DNA from: Zoogloeaceae bacterium
Lineage (GTDB): Bacteria > Pseudomonadota > Gammaproteobacteria > Burkholderiales > Rhodocyclaceae
Reading direction: 5' to 3'
DNA: 64,000 bases
Assembly (NCBI GenBank): GCA_031277315.1
Contig: JAITMP010000042.1
Coordinates: 17,356-81,355, forward strand
A program made the translations under genes and the position numbers. Under the pieces are notes generated by a model. The model worked only from the letters and a program-made list of their open reading frames with translations. It was not told where the DNA came from and searched no databases. Positions 36,093 through 49,108 of the stretch are shown piece by piece (the first letter of the stretch is position 1; each line of letters opens with the position of its first letter).

Positions 36093-36146
36093 GTCATTCC
36101 GCGAAAGGGATATTCCGGCGTCGTGGATTTCCCTTTTCGCGGGGAC
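36093..36146. repeat. Palindromic element after substrate-binding protein gene 2
   Basis: The stem CCGCGAAAGGGA pairs with TCCCTTTTCGCGG around a block ending GTGGATT. The ends GTCATTCC and GGGGAC place it in the same repeat class as the element at 34456. Located between the binding-protein gene and the permease gene, it could reduce read-through and keep binding protein in excess. Confidence 0.65.
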
Positions 36147-36206
36147 GGCAGTCTGATCTGGCGGCGGTAGCCCGCCGCCGTTTCGCCTCAAGACAAATTT
36201 AACCAG

Positions 36207-37073
36207 ATGGATTTCGCTTTTTTCCTGATCCAGTTGCTGAACGGCCTGCAATACGGCTTGCTGCTGTTCCTTGTCGCCTCGGGGCTGACGCTGATCTTCG
36301 GCATCATGGGCATCATCAATCTCGCCCACGGCAGCTTCTACATGCTTGGAGCATATCTGGCCTGGTCGCTCGCCAGTCTGACCGGCAGCCTTGCGGCGGC
36401 CATCGCCCTCGGCATTCCGCTCACCGTTTTGTTCGGCATGGCGCTGGAATGGCTGCTGGTGCGCCGCCTCTACGACCGCGACCACTTGTTTCAGGTGCTG
36501 CTCACTTACGGCCTGATCCTCGTGTTCGAGGAGATACGCAGCATTCTCTGGGGCGACGACATGCACGGCGTGCCGGTGCCGGCGCTGCTCAACGCCTCGA
36601 TTCCGCTGACCGACAACCTGTCCTATCCGGTGTATCGCCTGTTCATCTCCGGCGTGTGCCTGCTGCTGGCATACGGCCTCTACCTGCTGATCAAGAAGAC
36701 CCGGCTCGGCATGATGATTCGCGCCGGCGCCAGCAATCGCGACATGGTTCAATCGCTCGGCATCAACATCAAGTTCATCTACACGCTGGTTTTTGCCGTC
36801 GGCGTGGCGCTGGCGGGCTTCGCCGGCATGATCAACGCGCCGCTCTCCTCGGTGTTCCCGAACATGGGCGGGCACGTGCTGATCATCTGCTTCGTGGTGG
36901 TGGTGATCGGCGGCATCGGCTCGGTGAAAGGCGCGATGGCCGCTTCGCTCATGATCGGGCTGGCCGACACCTTCGGTCAGGTGCTGGTGCCTGAAATGGC
37001 CGGCATGATCGTCTATCTGCTGATGGCCGTCGTGCTGATCTGGCGGCCCGCCGGCCTGTTCGGGAGAGCCTGA
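36207..37073 (+). CDS. livH: Branched-chain-type ABC transporter permease LivH
   Basis: A 288-residue inner-membrane permease with about eight helices. LivH family lines: LNGLQYGLLLFLVASGLTLI near the N-terminus, GIINLAHGSFYMLGAYLA, and the EAA-like loop GMMIRAGASNRDMVQSLGIN near residue 170. With livM, livG and livF and two binding proteins it forms an ABC importer; the context suggests benzoate or another aromatic acid rather than leucine. Confidence 0.92.
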   Translation: MDFAFFLIQLLNGLQYGLLLFLVASGLTLIFGIMGIINLAHGSFYMLGAYLAWSLASLTGSLAAAIALGIPLTVLFGMALEWLLVRRLYDRDHLFQVLLTYGLILVFEEIRSILWGDDMHGVPVPALLNASIPLTDNLSYPVYRLFISGVCLLLAYGLYLLIKKTRLGMMIRAGASNRDMVQSLGINIKFIYTLVFAVGVALAGFAGMINAPLSSVFPNMGGHVLIICFVVVVIGGIGSVKGAMAASLMIGLADTFGQVLVPEMAGMIVYLLMAVVLIWRPAGLFGRA

Positions 37074-37074
37074 C

Positions 37075-38073
37075 ATGACCGCCTCGCGCAGATCGCTGGC
37101 GCTGTTTCTCGTCGCCTCGCTGTTGCTGGCGCTGTTTCCGGGCGTCGGCGGCACGTTCTATGTGCAGCTTCTCACCAACGTGATGATCCTGGCGATCTTC
37201 GCCATGAGCCTCGATCTGCTGATCGGCTACACCGGCCTGGTGAGTTTCGGCCATGCCGCCTATTTCGGCCTCGCCGGCTACGTGCTGGCGCTGCTCGGGC
37301 CGCAATACGAGGCGGCCAGCCTGTGGTGGTCGCTGCCGGCGGCGATGGGCGTGTGCGCGCTGTTCGCCCTGCTCACCGGCTTGCTGGTGCTGCGGACAAA
37401 GGGCATCTTCTTCATCATGGTGACGCTGGCGTTCGCCCAGATGCTGTTCTTCGTCTTCCACGACACCAAGCTGGGCGGCGGCTCCGACGGCATCTACATC
37501 TACAACAAGCCGACGCTTTTGATCGGCGATTTCGCCCTCGCCAATCTGGACAACATCGCGCACTTTTACTATCTCGTGCTGCTCCTGATGCTCTGCGTCT
37601 ACCTGCTGCTGCGGCGCATTCTCGGCTCGACCTTCGGGCGCGCGCTGGTCGGCATCAAGGTGAATGAACACCGCATGCAGGCGCTCGGCTTTCCCGTCTT
37701 CCGCTACAAGCTGGCGAGCTACGTGCTGGCGGGCGCGCTGGGCGGCCTTGCCGGTTATCTCGCCGCCGTGCAGTTCGGCTTCGTGAATCCGGAAATTCTC
37801 TCCTGGCACAAATCGGGCCAGGTGATCGTCATGGTCATCCTTGGCGGCATGGGCACGCTCTACGGCCCGGTGCTGGGCGCTTTCGCCTTCGTGCTGTTGC
37901 AGGAAGCGTTTTCCAATCAGGCCTGGATCGGCGAATGGGCCAAGCACTGGCAGCTCGGAATGGGCGTGTTCATCGTTCTGGTGGCGATGTATCTGCCGCA
38001 AGGGCTGGCCGGTCTGCTGCAACGTTTCGGGCGCAAGGCCGAAGCGAAAGAGGAGCGGGAGGAGCAGCCGTGA
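37075..38073 (+). CDS. livM: Branched-chain-type ABC transporter permease LivM
   Basis: A 332-residue second permease subunit. The LivM signatures are MSLDLLIGYTGLVSFGHAAY near residue 43 and GRALVGIKVNEHRMQALGFP in the cytoplasmic coupling loop. It begins one base after livH ends and its stop overlaps the GTG start of livG, showing a single transcript. Confidence 0.92.
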   Translation: MTASRRSLALFLVASLLLALFPGVGGTFYVQLLTNVMILAIFAMSLDLLIGYTGLVSFGHAAYFGLAGYVLALLGPQYEAASLWWSLPAAMGVCALFALLTGLLVLRTKGIFFIMVTLAFAQMLFFVFHDTKLGGGSDGIYIYNKPTLLIGDFALANLDNIAHFYYLVLLLMLCVYLLLRRILGSTFGRALVGIKVNEHRMQALGFPVFRYKLASYVLAGALGGLAGYLAAVQFGFVNPEILSWHKSGQVIVMVILGGMGTLYGPVLGAFAFVLLQEAFSNQAWIGEWAKHWQLGMGVFIVLVAMYLPQGLAGLLQRFGRKAEAKEEREEQP

Positions 38074-38831
38074 GCGCGCCGATTCTGCGCACGCAGGAAT
38101 TGACCAAGCGTTTCAGCGGCCTTGTCGCCGTCAGCAAGGTATCGCTGGAACTGCATGTCGGCGAAGTGCACGCCATCATCGGGCCGAACGGCGCCGGCAA
38201 ATCGACGCTGACGAATCTTCTGTCCGGCGACCTGCCGCCGACTTCCGGCGTGGTGCAGTTCGAGGGCCGCGACATCGCCGGCTTCAAGTCCGACCGCATT
38301 TCCCGCCTCGGCGTTGGCCGCAGCTACCAGAAGACGAATATCTTTTTGCCGTTCACCGTGTTCGAGAACTGCCGTCTGGCGGCGCAATCGCGCACGCCGC
38401 ACGCCTGGCGCGTGTGGTCCGGCGCCGGCCGCTTCGGCGACATCAACCGTCTGGCCGAAGAAGCAATGGAAGCGGCCGGTCTTGCGCACCGGCGCGACCG
38501 CGTCGCCGCCACGCTCTCGCACGGCGAACAGCGCCAGCTTGAAATCGCCATGTGTCTGGCGACGCAGCCGCGCCTGCTGCTGCTCGACGAGCCGCTCGCC
38601 GGCATGGGGCCGCACGAGTCGCTGCGCATGGTGGAACTCATCAAGACGCTCTCCGCGCAACACGCCATCATGCTCATCGAGCACGACATGGACGCCGTTT
38701 TCGCTGTTGCGCACCGGCTTACCGTGATGGTCAACGGCGAGGTGATCGAGTCCGGCACGCCCGAGGCGGTGCGCGGCAGCCCGGTCGTGCAGCTTGCCTA
38801 CCTCGGCGGGGGGGACAATCTCCATGTCTGA
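38070..38831 (+). CDS. livG: Branched-chain-type ABC transporter ATPase LivG
   Basis: A 253-residue ATPase: Walker A GPNGAGKST, the LivG-type insert after GVGRSYQKTNIF, signature LSHGEQRQLEIAMCLA (LSHGE instead of LSGGQ, usual in LivG) and Walker B LLLDEPLAGMG. The GTG start at 38070 overlaps the livM stop and has GGGAGGAG upstream; longer frames from within livM are rejected. It overlaps livF by 8 bases. Confidence 0.92.
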   Translation: MSAPILRTQELTKRFSGLVAVSKVSLELHVGEVHAIIGPNGAGKSTLTNLLSGDLPPTSGVVQFEGRDIAGFKSDRISRLGVGRSYQKTNIFLPFTVFENCRLAAQSRTPHAWRVWSGAGRFGDINRLAEEAMEAAGLAHRRDRVAATLSHGEQRQLEIAMCLATQPRLLLLDEPLAGMGPHESLRMVELIKTLSAQHAIMLIEHDMDAVFAVAHRLTVMVNGEVIESGTPEAVRGSPVVQLAYLGGGDNLHV

Positions 38832-39537
38832 ACTGTTGCTCGAAGCGAGCGGCCTGCACAGTTTTTACGGCATCAGCCACATCCTGCACGGCGTCGATTT
38901 TTCCGTCGCGCGCGGCGAGTGCATCGGCTTGATGGGTCGCAACGGCATGGGCAAGACGACGCTGCTCAAGTCGATGCTCGGTCTGGTGCGGCCCAAACAG
39001 GGCAGCGTGAAAGTGCGCGGCCGCGACGTGACGCAGACAGAGCCGCACATCATCGCCCGCGCCGGCATCGCCTACGTGCCGGAAGGGCGCGGCATTTTCC
39101 CCAATCTCACCGTGCGCGAGAATCTCATCATGGCGGCGCGCGCCGGTGTCGATGGCCGCTGCGAGTGGGATTTTGACCGCGTCATGGCCACCTTCCCGCG
39201 CCTGTCCGAGCGCCTTGCCAACGGCGGCTCGCAACTCTCCGGCGGCGAGCAGCAGATGCTCACCATCGGCCGCGCGTTGATGACCAATCCCGACCTGCTC
39301 ATTCTGGACGAAGCCACCGAGGGCCTTGCGCCGCTCATCGCCAAGGAAATCTGGAACATCATCCACGGCATCCGCGCCTCCGGCATCGCCACCGTGATCG
39401 TCGACAAGAACTACGCCGCCGTCATGGCACTGGCGAATCGCAGCGTGGTGCTGGTCAAGGGCCGCGTCGTCTTCTCCGGCTCGTCGAACGAGTTGTCCGA
39501 CAACGAAGAACTGATGCACCGTTTTCTCGGAGTGTGA
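38824..39537 (+). CDS. livF: Branched-chain-type ABC transporter ATPase LivF
   Basis: A 237-residue ATPase: Walker A GRNGMGKTT, LivF-type AYVPEGRGIFPNLTVRENL, signature LSGGEQQMLTIGRALM and Walker B LLILDEATEGLAP. The ATG at 38824 overlaps the end of livG. Its stop overlaps the start of the following hydrolase gene, so the hydrolase is part of the same operon. Confidence 0.92.
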   Translation: MSELLLEASGLHSFYGISHILHGVDFSVARGECIGLMGRNGMGKTTLLKSMLGLVRPKQGSVKVRGRDVTQTEPHIIARAGIAYVPEGRGIFPNLTVRENLIMAARAGVDGRCEWDFDRVMATFPRLSERLANGGSQLSGGEQQMLTIGRALMTNPDLLILDEATEGLAPLIAKEIWNIIHGIRASGIATVIVDKNYAAVMALANRSVVLVKGRVVFSGSSNELSDNEELMHRFLGV

Positions 39538-40310
39538 TCTTGCAGCGCGGGTTCGTTCAGGCCGCCGGCCACAGCCTCGAATACCGCCTCATTCCCGCGC
39601 ATCAGGTGAACCGGCCGACGCTGGTTTTCCTGCACGAGGGACTCGGCTCGGTGGCGATGTGGCGCGACTTCCCGGTCAAGGTCGCCGCCGCCACCGGCTG
39701 CCGGACGCTGGTCTACTCGCGCCACGGCTACGGCGAATCCGATCTTCTGACCGAACCCTTCGATACGCGCTACATGCACGACGAGGCGCTCATCGCACTG
39801 CCCGAACTGCTCGACCGGCTCGGCATCGAGGAGCCGGTGCTGGTCGGCCATTCCGACGGCGGCTCGATCGCCCTCATCCATGCCGGCGGCGCGCGGCGGG
39901 AAGTCGCCGGCCTCATCCTGATGGCGCCGCACGTTTTCGTCGAAGACCTTTCCGTCGCCAGTATTGCCCAGGCCAAGATTGCCTTCGAGACTACCGATCT
40001 CGGACAGAAACTCGGCAAATATCACCGCGATCCGGTGAAAACCTTTTGGGGCTGGAATGACATCTGGCTGCATCCCGACTTCCGCGCCTGGAACATCGAG
40101 GAATACCTGCCGCGCATCGACTGCCCGACGCTCGTTATTCAGGGCGAAGACGACGAATACGGCACGTCCGCCCAGGCCGACGCCATCCGCCGCCAGACAG
40201 CGGGCGAAGTCGAAGTGCTGATGCTCGCCGACTGCCGCCATTCCCCCCACAAGGATCAACCCCAGGCCACGCTCGAAGCGATGGCCGGCTTCATCGAACG
40301 GCTTGCTTGA
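39534..40310 (+). CDS. Alpha/beta hydrolase of the aromatic transport operon
   Basis: A 258-residue hydrolase with HEGLG (oxyanion region), nucleophile elbow GHSDGGS (Ser near residue 105), acid Asp in GEDDEYG and His in CRHSPHKDQP. Hydrolases of this kind occur in box clusters, where lactone or thioester cleavage has been suggested; the substrate here is unproven. The start is GTG at 39534 overlapping the livF stop (GTGA), so it is translated with the transporter and is probably tied to the imported compound. Confidence 0.8.
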   Translation: MILQRGFVQAAGHSLEYRLIPAHQVNRPTLVFLHEGLGSVAMWRDFPVKVAAATGCRTLVYSRHGYGESDLLTEPFDTRYMHDEALIALPELLDRLGIEEPVLVGHSDGGSIALIHAGGARREVAGLILMAPHVFVEDLSVASIAQAKIAFETTDLGQKLGKYHRDPVKTFWGWNDIWLHPDFRAWNIEEYLPRIDCPTLVIQGEDDEYGTSAQADAIRRQTAGEVEVLMLADCRHSPHKDQPQATLEAMAGFIERLA

Positions 40311-41642
40311 TTACCCCAGCAGGGACGGCAGCCAGGTGGCGATGGCCGGCAGCCAGAACACTGCGGCGAGCAGCAGCAGGCTCATGGCCACGTAGGGCAC
40401 CACGGCGCGGAAGATGTGTCCCATCGTCACCGCCGGCGGCGCCACGCCGCGCATCGTCATCAGCAGCAACCCGTGCGGCGGCAGCAGCAGCCCAAGCTGC
40501 ATGCAGATCAGGAACATGATGCCGAACCAGACCGGATCAACGCCGAGGCGCTGCACGATCGGCATGAAGATGGGCAGCGTAATCATCATCATGCTCACCT
40601 GATCGACGAAGATGCCCAGAAAAATCAGCATCATCATCATGCCGGCGACGATCATGCCGGTCGACCAGTTCTGGCCGGTAACGAGTTGCACCAGCCCGTT
40701 GCTGGCGCCCGAAAAGGACAGGATCTGCGCGAAGGTGGTGGCGCCGAGAATGATGAAAAGGATCATTCCTGAAATGCCCGCCGTGCCCTTGAGCGCCTTG
40801 AGCAGCGCGTCGAGGGTGAGGGCGCGGTAGGCCAGCGTCAGCAGCAGCGTCGCGAACGCGCCGAGCGCCGCGCACTCGGTCGGCGTGGCCCAGCCCCAGG
40901 CGAGCGCGCCCACCACGACGCCGAAGATCGAGAGCGTCGGCAGCACGTAGGCGAAAAAAGGCTGCCAGCGCGCCCAGCCGGTGTGGAGGGTGTCATCGTC
41001 GCCCGCACCCCTGTTGTCGGGCGCCAGCGCAGGCCTGAGGCTGACGCGCAGCACGATCCAGAGCACGAAAGCGACCGACAGGATCAGCCCCGGCAGCACG
41101 CCGCCGACCAGCAGCTTGGAAATCGAGATGCCCGACAGCGAGCCGAGCAACACCGTCAGCGCCGAGGGCGGGATCAGCACGTCCACCGCGCCGATGGCCA
41201 TCAGCGGGCCGGTTGCCAGTTGCGGGTGATAGCCGCGCGCCAGCATCACCGGCAGCAGCAGCGAGCCGAGCATGGCGGTGGTGGCGATGGTCGAACCGGA
41301 GATGGCCGAGAACACCGTGCCGGCCACCACCGCGACCACGGCCAGCCGGCCCGGCAGGCGGCGGATCAGGCGCTCGATGCCTTCGATCACCTTCAGCGCC
41401 AGTCCGCTGTGGAACAGCACCTCGCCCATCAGAATGAACAGCGGGATCGGCGTGAGGGAGAAGGAGGTGACCGACCCCACGCTGCTGCGCGCGAGTTGCT
41501 CCAGGCCGGCCTCGCCGCCCATGTACAGCCCGGCGCCGATGATGTTCACGCCGATGAAGGTCAGCGCCACCGGCATGCCGATGAACAGCAGCAGCACGGA
41601 ACCGCCCAGCATCACCCAGGCCGCGATCATCCAGTCCGGCAT
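40311..41642 (-). CDS. dctM: TRAP transporter large permease (DctM-like)
   Basis: A 443-residue, roughly twelve-helix sodium-coupled permease. Family lines: LFIGMPVALTFIGVNIIGA, FILMGEVLFHSG, GSTIATTAMLGSLLLPVML and PHGLLLMTMRGVAP near the end. The reading frame runs upstream into the small subunit gene; the ATG at 41642 is chosen because the conserved N-terminal helix begins there. It is the third gene of dctP-dctQ-dctM. The last codon ends one base from the convergent hydrolase gene. Confidence 0.9.
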   Translation of the reverse strand: MPDWMIAAWVMLGGSVLLLFIGMPVALTFIGVNIIGAGLYMGGEAGLEQLARSSVGSVTSFSLTPIPLFILMGEVLFHSGLALKVIEGIERLIRRLPGRLAVVAVVAGTVFSAISGSTIATTAMLGSLLLPVMLARGYHPQLATGPLMAIGAVDVLIPPSALTVLLGSLSGISISKLLVGGVLPGLILSVAFVLWIVLRVSLRPALAPDNRGAGDDDTLHTGWARWQPFFAYVLPTLSIFGVVVGALAWGWATPTECAALGAFATLLLTLAYRALTLDALLKALKGTAGISGMILFIILGATTFAQILSFSGASNGLVQLVTGQNWSTGMIVAGMMMMLIFLGIFVDQVSMMMITLPIFMPIVQRLGVDPVWFGIMFLICMQLGLLLPPHGLLLMTMRGVAPPAVTMGHIFRAVVPYVAMSLLLLAAVFWLPAIATWLPSLLG

Positions 41643-41671
41643 GGCGCGCTCGTCGCTCGTCCCGCTATGCC

Positions 41672-42217
41672 TTACGCGACGCTCACCGCGTCCTGGCGCG
41701 GCGCCCGCTCGCCTTCGTGCAGCCGCTTCATGCGAAACAGCATCTCGACGGAGAGCAGCAGAAACATCGCCGGCAGCGGCGCCAGCGACCACCACTCGGG
41801 CGTCACCAGCGTCTTGATGTTCAGCGCGCCGGACGCCCAGCTTGCCCAAGTGGCGTGCGCGCCGTACCAGGTCATGAACAGGCAGCAGGCGAGGCCGATC
41901 GAATCGCCCAGCCATTCCAGACGCCAGCCCAGACGCGGCGGCAGCACGGTGAGCAGGATGTCGACGCGGATATGCTGGCCCTGACGCAGCAGCCAGGGCG
42001 CCGCCAGCACGGTGGTGAGATAGAGCAGCAGTTCGGAAACCTCGTTGCTCCATTCCAGACCGCGCGGCAGGCCGGGGAGGGCGATGTTGCGCAGCGCGAC
42101 ATCCGCCACGATGAGCATCATCATCAGGAACATCGCCGCGCAGCCGAGCAACGCCAGCGCGGCGAGCAACTGGCCGTATACGCGCTCAAGGCGCGAGATG
42201 TGCAGGAAGCGCGTCAC
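41672..42217 (-). CDS. dctQ: TRAP transporter small permease (DctQ-like)
   Basis: A 181-residue membrane protein with four helices. The DctQ pattern is visible: helix 1 MFLMMMLIVADVALRNI, then GLEWSNEVSELLLYLTTVLAAPWLLRQGQHIRVD, the signature that precedes helix 3. It links the binding protein to the large permease. Located between dctP and dctM in the same direction. Confidence 0.9.
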   Translation of the reverse strand: MTRFLHISRLERVYGQLLAALALLGCAAMFLMMMLIVADVALRNIALPGLPRGLEWSNEVSELLLYLTTVLAAPWLLRQGQHIRVDILLTVLPPRLGWRLEWLGDSIGLACCLFMTWYGAHATWASWASGALNIKTLVTPEWWSLAPLPAMFLLLSVEMLFRMKRLHEGERAPRQDAVSVA

Positions 42218-42247
42218 CGCGAAGCCGTCGCCGGGTTTTTACGGGTT

Positions 42248-43547
<1,300 letters not shown>

Positions 43548-43819
43548 GTCATTTCCGCGCGAGCGGGGATGAACCGCCAATTTCATGATCCAGAAATGCG
43601 ATTTGATTGCGTTCCCCGCGCGAGCGGGGATGAACCGGTTTGCTTGCCCGTATGTACCCCAACGAACAAGCGTTCCCCGCGCGAGCGGGGATGAACCCAC
43701 GACGAGGTAGGGGTAACCGAGCGCGTCGAGGCGTTCCCCGCGCGAGCGGGGATGAACCGAGGTACCGGCGCTCGAGCACCACGTTCATGTCGCGTTCCCC
43801 GCGCGAGCGGGGTACGCTT
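43548..43819 (+). CRISPR. Short type I-E-like CRISPR array: 5 repeats, 4 spacers
   Basis: The repeat is 28 bases, starting GCGTTCCCCGCG and ending GCGGGGATGAACC, the type I-E class. Repeats start at 43548, 43609, 43670, 43731 and 43792, an exact 61-base period; all four spacers are 33 bases. The three middle repeats are identical. The first has five changes in its 5' half, and the last has lost the final seven bases of the consensus (expected at the trailer end). No cas genes are in the window. The array is followed at once by a bidirectional terminator. Confidence 0.93.
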
Positions 43820-43828
43820 GCGGCGCAC

Positions 43829-43867
43829 AAAAAAACACGGGCAACCCGCAGGTTGCCCGTGTTTTTT
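43829..43867. terminator. Bidirectional rho-independent terminator between CRISPR array and hppA
   Basis: AAAAAACACGGGCAACC / GGTTGCCCGTGTTTTTT with a four-base loop. The A-run and T-run make it work in both directions: it ends hppA transcripts on the minus strand and any CRISPR transcript on the plus strand. Confidence 0.92.
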
Positions 43868-43885
43868 GTTGACGCGGCGGGAAGA

Positions 43886-45940
<2,055 letters not shown>

Positions 45941-46049
45941 GATGCCTCCTTGACTAGAAAACCCCAGGGCGATGTCGCCACCGCCTCCCGAACCCCTCAA
46001 CTCAACGCTTGCCGGCAACGCGCAATGCGTTGCCGCGCCGCCGGGCAAA

Positions 46050-47303
46050 TCAAACCTTGAACTCGCCCAGCTTTTTCTTCACGCCGACATTTTTCAGCCG
46101 CACATACTGCGGCAAGCCGTTCTTGTAGGGCGGGTAATCCTCGCCCTGAATCAACGGCGTCAGATACTGCCGGCACTTCTCCGTGATGCCGAAACCGTCC
46201 GCGCTGATGAAATTGCGCGGCATGAATTTTTCCTTGTTGGCGACATCCTTCAACTCGGCGATCTCGACCTTCCACTTGTAAGGACGGTTCGACACCCGCT
46301 TGATGGCCGGCATCACCGAATTGCGCCCCTTCAGCGCCACTTCCACCGCCGCCTTGCCCGTGGCATACGCCTGCGCCACGTCCGTCTTCGAGGCGACGTG
46401 GCGCGCCGCCCGCTGCAAATAATCCGCCACCGCCCAGTGGTACTTCAAGTTCAGTTCGCTCTTCACCAAGCCGGCAATCACCGGCGCCACTCCGCCCAAC
46501 TGGGCATGACCGAAGGCGTCGCGCACCCCTTGATCGGAGAGGAAGCGGCCATCCGGCCCTTTCACGCCCTCCGACACGACCACGGTGCAGTAGCCGAATT
46601 TCTTTACCGTCGCATCCACCCTGGCGAGAAATTTCGCCCGATCGAACGCGATTTCCGGAAACAGGACGACGACCGGCAGATCGAGATCCTTGTCCGAAGC
46701 CAGCGCGCCCGCCGCGGCGATCCAGCCGGCGTGACGCCCCATCACTTCAATGACGAACACCTTGGTCGAGGTCTTCGCCATGCTCGCCACGTCGAGCGTG
46801 GCTTCGCGGGTGGATACCGCGATGTATTTCGCCACCGAACCGAAGCCGGGGCAGTTGTCCGTCACCGGCAGGTCGTTATCGACCGTCTTCGGCACATGCA
46901 CGGCGATGATCGGATAGCCCATCTGCTCCGACAAGCGGGATACCTTGAGACAGGTATCAGCCGAATCGCCGCCGCCGTTGTAGAAGAAGTAACCGATATC
47001 GTGCGCCTTGAACACTTCGATCAGGCGCTCGTACTGCGCTTTGTGCTCCTCGATGCTCTTCAGCTTGTAACGGCAGGAACCGAAGGCGCCCGCCGGCGTG
47101 TGGCGCAGCCCCGCGATGGCCTTCGCCGATTCCTTGCTCGTGTCGATCAAGTCTTCCGTCAGGGCGCCGATGATGCCGTTGCGCCCCGCCAATACCTTGC
47201 CGATCTTGCCCTTGTGCTTGCGCGCCGTTTCGATCACGCCGCACGCGCTGGCGTTGATGACTGCCGTTACGCCGCCCGATTGCGCATAAAAAGCGTTTTT
47301 CAT
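46050..47303 (-). CDS. pfp: Pyrophosphate-dependent 6-phosphofructokinase
   Basis: A 417-residue phosphofructokinase using PPi and fructose 6-phosphate reversibly. The substrate motif PKTVDNDL (instead of PGTIDND of ATP enzymes) and NGGGDS mark the PPi type; [10 protein letters not shown] and FPEIAF are further family lines. It works in both glycolysis and gluconeogenesis and saves ATP when PPi is plentiful. It lies 109 bases before hppA on the same strand. The ATG at 47303 has GGAG upstream; an in-frame ATG at 47339 would place the start before the -10-like TATAAT, so it is rejected. Confidence 0.93.
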   Translation of the reverse strand: MKNAFYAQSGGVTAVINASACGVIETARKHKGKIGKVLAGRNGIIGALTEDLIDTSKESAKAIAGLRHTPAGAFGSCRYKLKSIEEHKAQYERLIEVFKAHDIGYFFYNGGGDSADTCLKVSRLSEQMGYPIIAVHVPKTVDNDLPVTDNCPGFGSVAKYIAVSTREATLDVASMAKTSTKVFVIEVMGRHAGWIAAAGALASDKDLDLPVVVLFPEIAFDRAKFLARVDATVKKFGYCTVVVSEGVKGPDGRFLSDQGVRDAFGHAQLGGVAPVIAGLVKSELNLKYHWAVADYLQRAARHVASKTDVAQAYATGKAAVEVALKGRNSVMPAIKRVSNRPYKWKVEIAELKDVANKEKFMPRNFISADGFGITEKCRQYLTPLIQGEDYPPYKNGLPQYVRLKNVGVKKKLGEFKV

Positions 47304-47313
47304 GCCATGACTC

Positions 47314-47339
47314 CAGATTATACCAGTGTGGACGTCCAC
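47314..47339 (-). promoter_or_regulatory. pfp promoter region with a perfect 12-bp palindrome
   Basis: On the minus strand a perfect TATAAT lies about 12 bases before the pfp ATG, and a palindrome GTGGACGTCCAC (47328-47339) lies just upstream of it, in the -10/-35 spacer. A bound regulator would block polymerase. The very short distance to the start codon means a short 5' leader. Confidence 0.5.
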
Positions 47340-47378
47340 CGCCTGTACCGGCGGCGGTCCGGATTTATGTTTTGCTGG

Positions 47379-48143
<765 letters not shown>

Positions 48144-48905
48144 TCAAACGGGCGCGTAACGCCGGCGCGCCCGCTGCAAATCCTCCGGCGTATCAATGCC
48201 GGCTTCGGGCGCCTGTTCGATCTCGGCGACGCGGATGCGGAACCCGTGCCACAATACGCGCAATTGCTCCAGCGCCTCGAATTCCTCCAGCGGCGACGGC
48301 GGCAGCGCCCCGTAGCGCCGCAGAAAGCCGCAGCGGTACGCATAAATACCGATGTGGCGCTGGGCGGGGAAAGCCGCCGGCAGCCGCGTCTTGTCTGCAG
48401 AGAAAGCATCCCGTGGCCAAGGAATCGGCGCGCGGCTGAAATACAGGGCATGGCCGCGCGCGTCGCGGACGACCTTGACGATATTCGGATTGAAAAACTC
48501 TTCCGCGCTGCTGATCGGGTGGCAGGCGGTTGCGACAACCGCGTCGGCGTCGGCGGCCAGCGCCGCCGCGACCAGATCAATCAACTCCGGCGCGATGAAA
48601 GGCTCGTCGCCCTGAACGTTGACGACCAGCGTCTCGTCGTCCCAGCCGTGCCGCGCCGCCACTTCGGCGATGCGATCCGTGCCGCTGGCATGATCGGGGC
48701 GCGTCATCACGGCGGCGAAGCCGTGTTTTTCGACCGCAGCGCGCACGGTTTCGTGATCGGTCGCCACCAGCACTTCCGCCGCGCCGCTGCGCACCGCCTG
48801 TTCCGCCACCCGCGCCACCATCGGTTTGCCGGCGATGTCGGCCAAGGGCTTGCCCGGCAAGCGGCTGGAAGCATAACGGGCGGGAATCACGATCTTGAAA
48901 GACAT
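48144..48905 (-). CDS. kdsB: 3-deoxy-manno-octulosonate cytidylyltransferase
   Basis: A 253-residue cytoplasmic enzyme that makes CMP-Kdo for lipopolysaccharide core. N-terminal [24 protein letters not shown] is diagnostic, and [10 protein letters not shown] and HIGIYAYR follow. It belongs to the lpxK-trm112-kdsB group. Confidence 0.96.
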   Translation of the reverse strand: MSFKIVIPARYASSRLPGKPLADIAGKPMVARVAEQAVRSGAAEVLVATDHETVRAAVEKHGFAAVMTRPDHASGTDRIAEVAARHGWDDETLVVNVQGDEPFIAPELIDLVAAALAADADAVVATACHPISSAEEFFNPNIVKVVRDARGHALYFSRAPIPWPRDAFSADKTRLPAAFPAQRHIGIYAYRCGFLRRYGALPPSPLEEFEALEQLRVLWHGFRIRVAEIEQAPEAGIDTPEDLQRARRRYAPV

Positions 48906-48925
48906 CTCGCGCCCGCTGCGGAAAA

Positions 48926-49108
48926 TCAGCCCGCGGCCTCCTCCTGGCTCAACTGGCGCGCTTCTCCTTCCAACATGATTGGAATGTCATCGCGCACCGG
49001 GTAAGCCAGCCGGCATGCCTTGCATGCCAGTTCCTGATTGGCCTTGCGGAAATCGAGCGGGCCCTTGCAGACCGGGCAGACGAGTATTTCAAGCAGACGC
49101 GCATCCAT
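48926..49108 (-). CDS. Trm112 family small zinc-finger-like protein
   Basis: A 60-residue protein typical of the lpxK-kdsB interval (YcaR-like). It has two CxxC pairs, CPVCKG and CKACRL, as a probable zinc site, followed by [11 protein letters not shown], the family C-terminus. Eukaryotic Trm112 activates methyltransferases; the bacterial role is not settled. The start overlaps the end of lpxK by 20 bases. Confidence 0.9.
   Translation of the reverse strand: MDARLLEILVCPVCKGPLDFRKANQELACKACRLAYPVRDDIPIMLEGEARQLSQEEAAG

Noticed and set aside
40983..41984. A 333-codon plus-strand frame opposite dctM and dctQ
   Set aside because: Gln/Arg/His-rich antisense product; the minus-strand membrane proteins have family motifs and signal-like helices.
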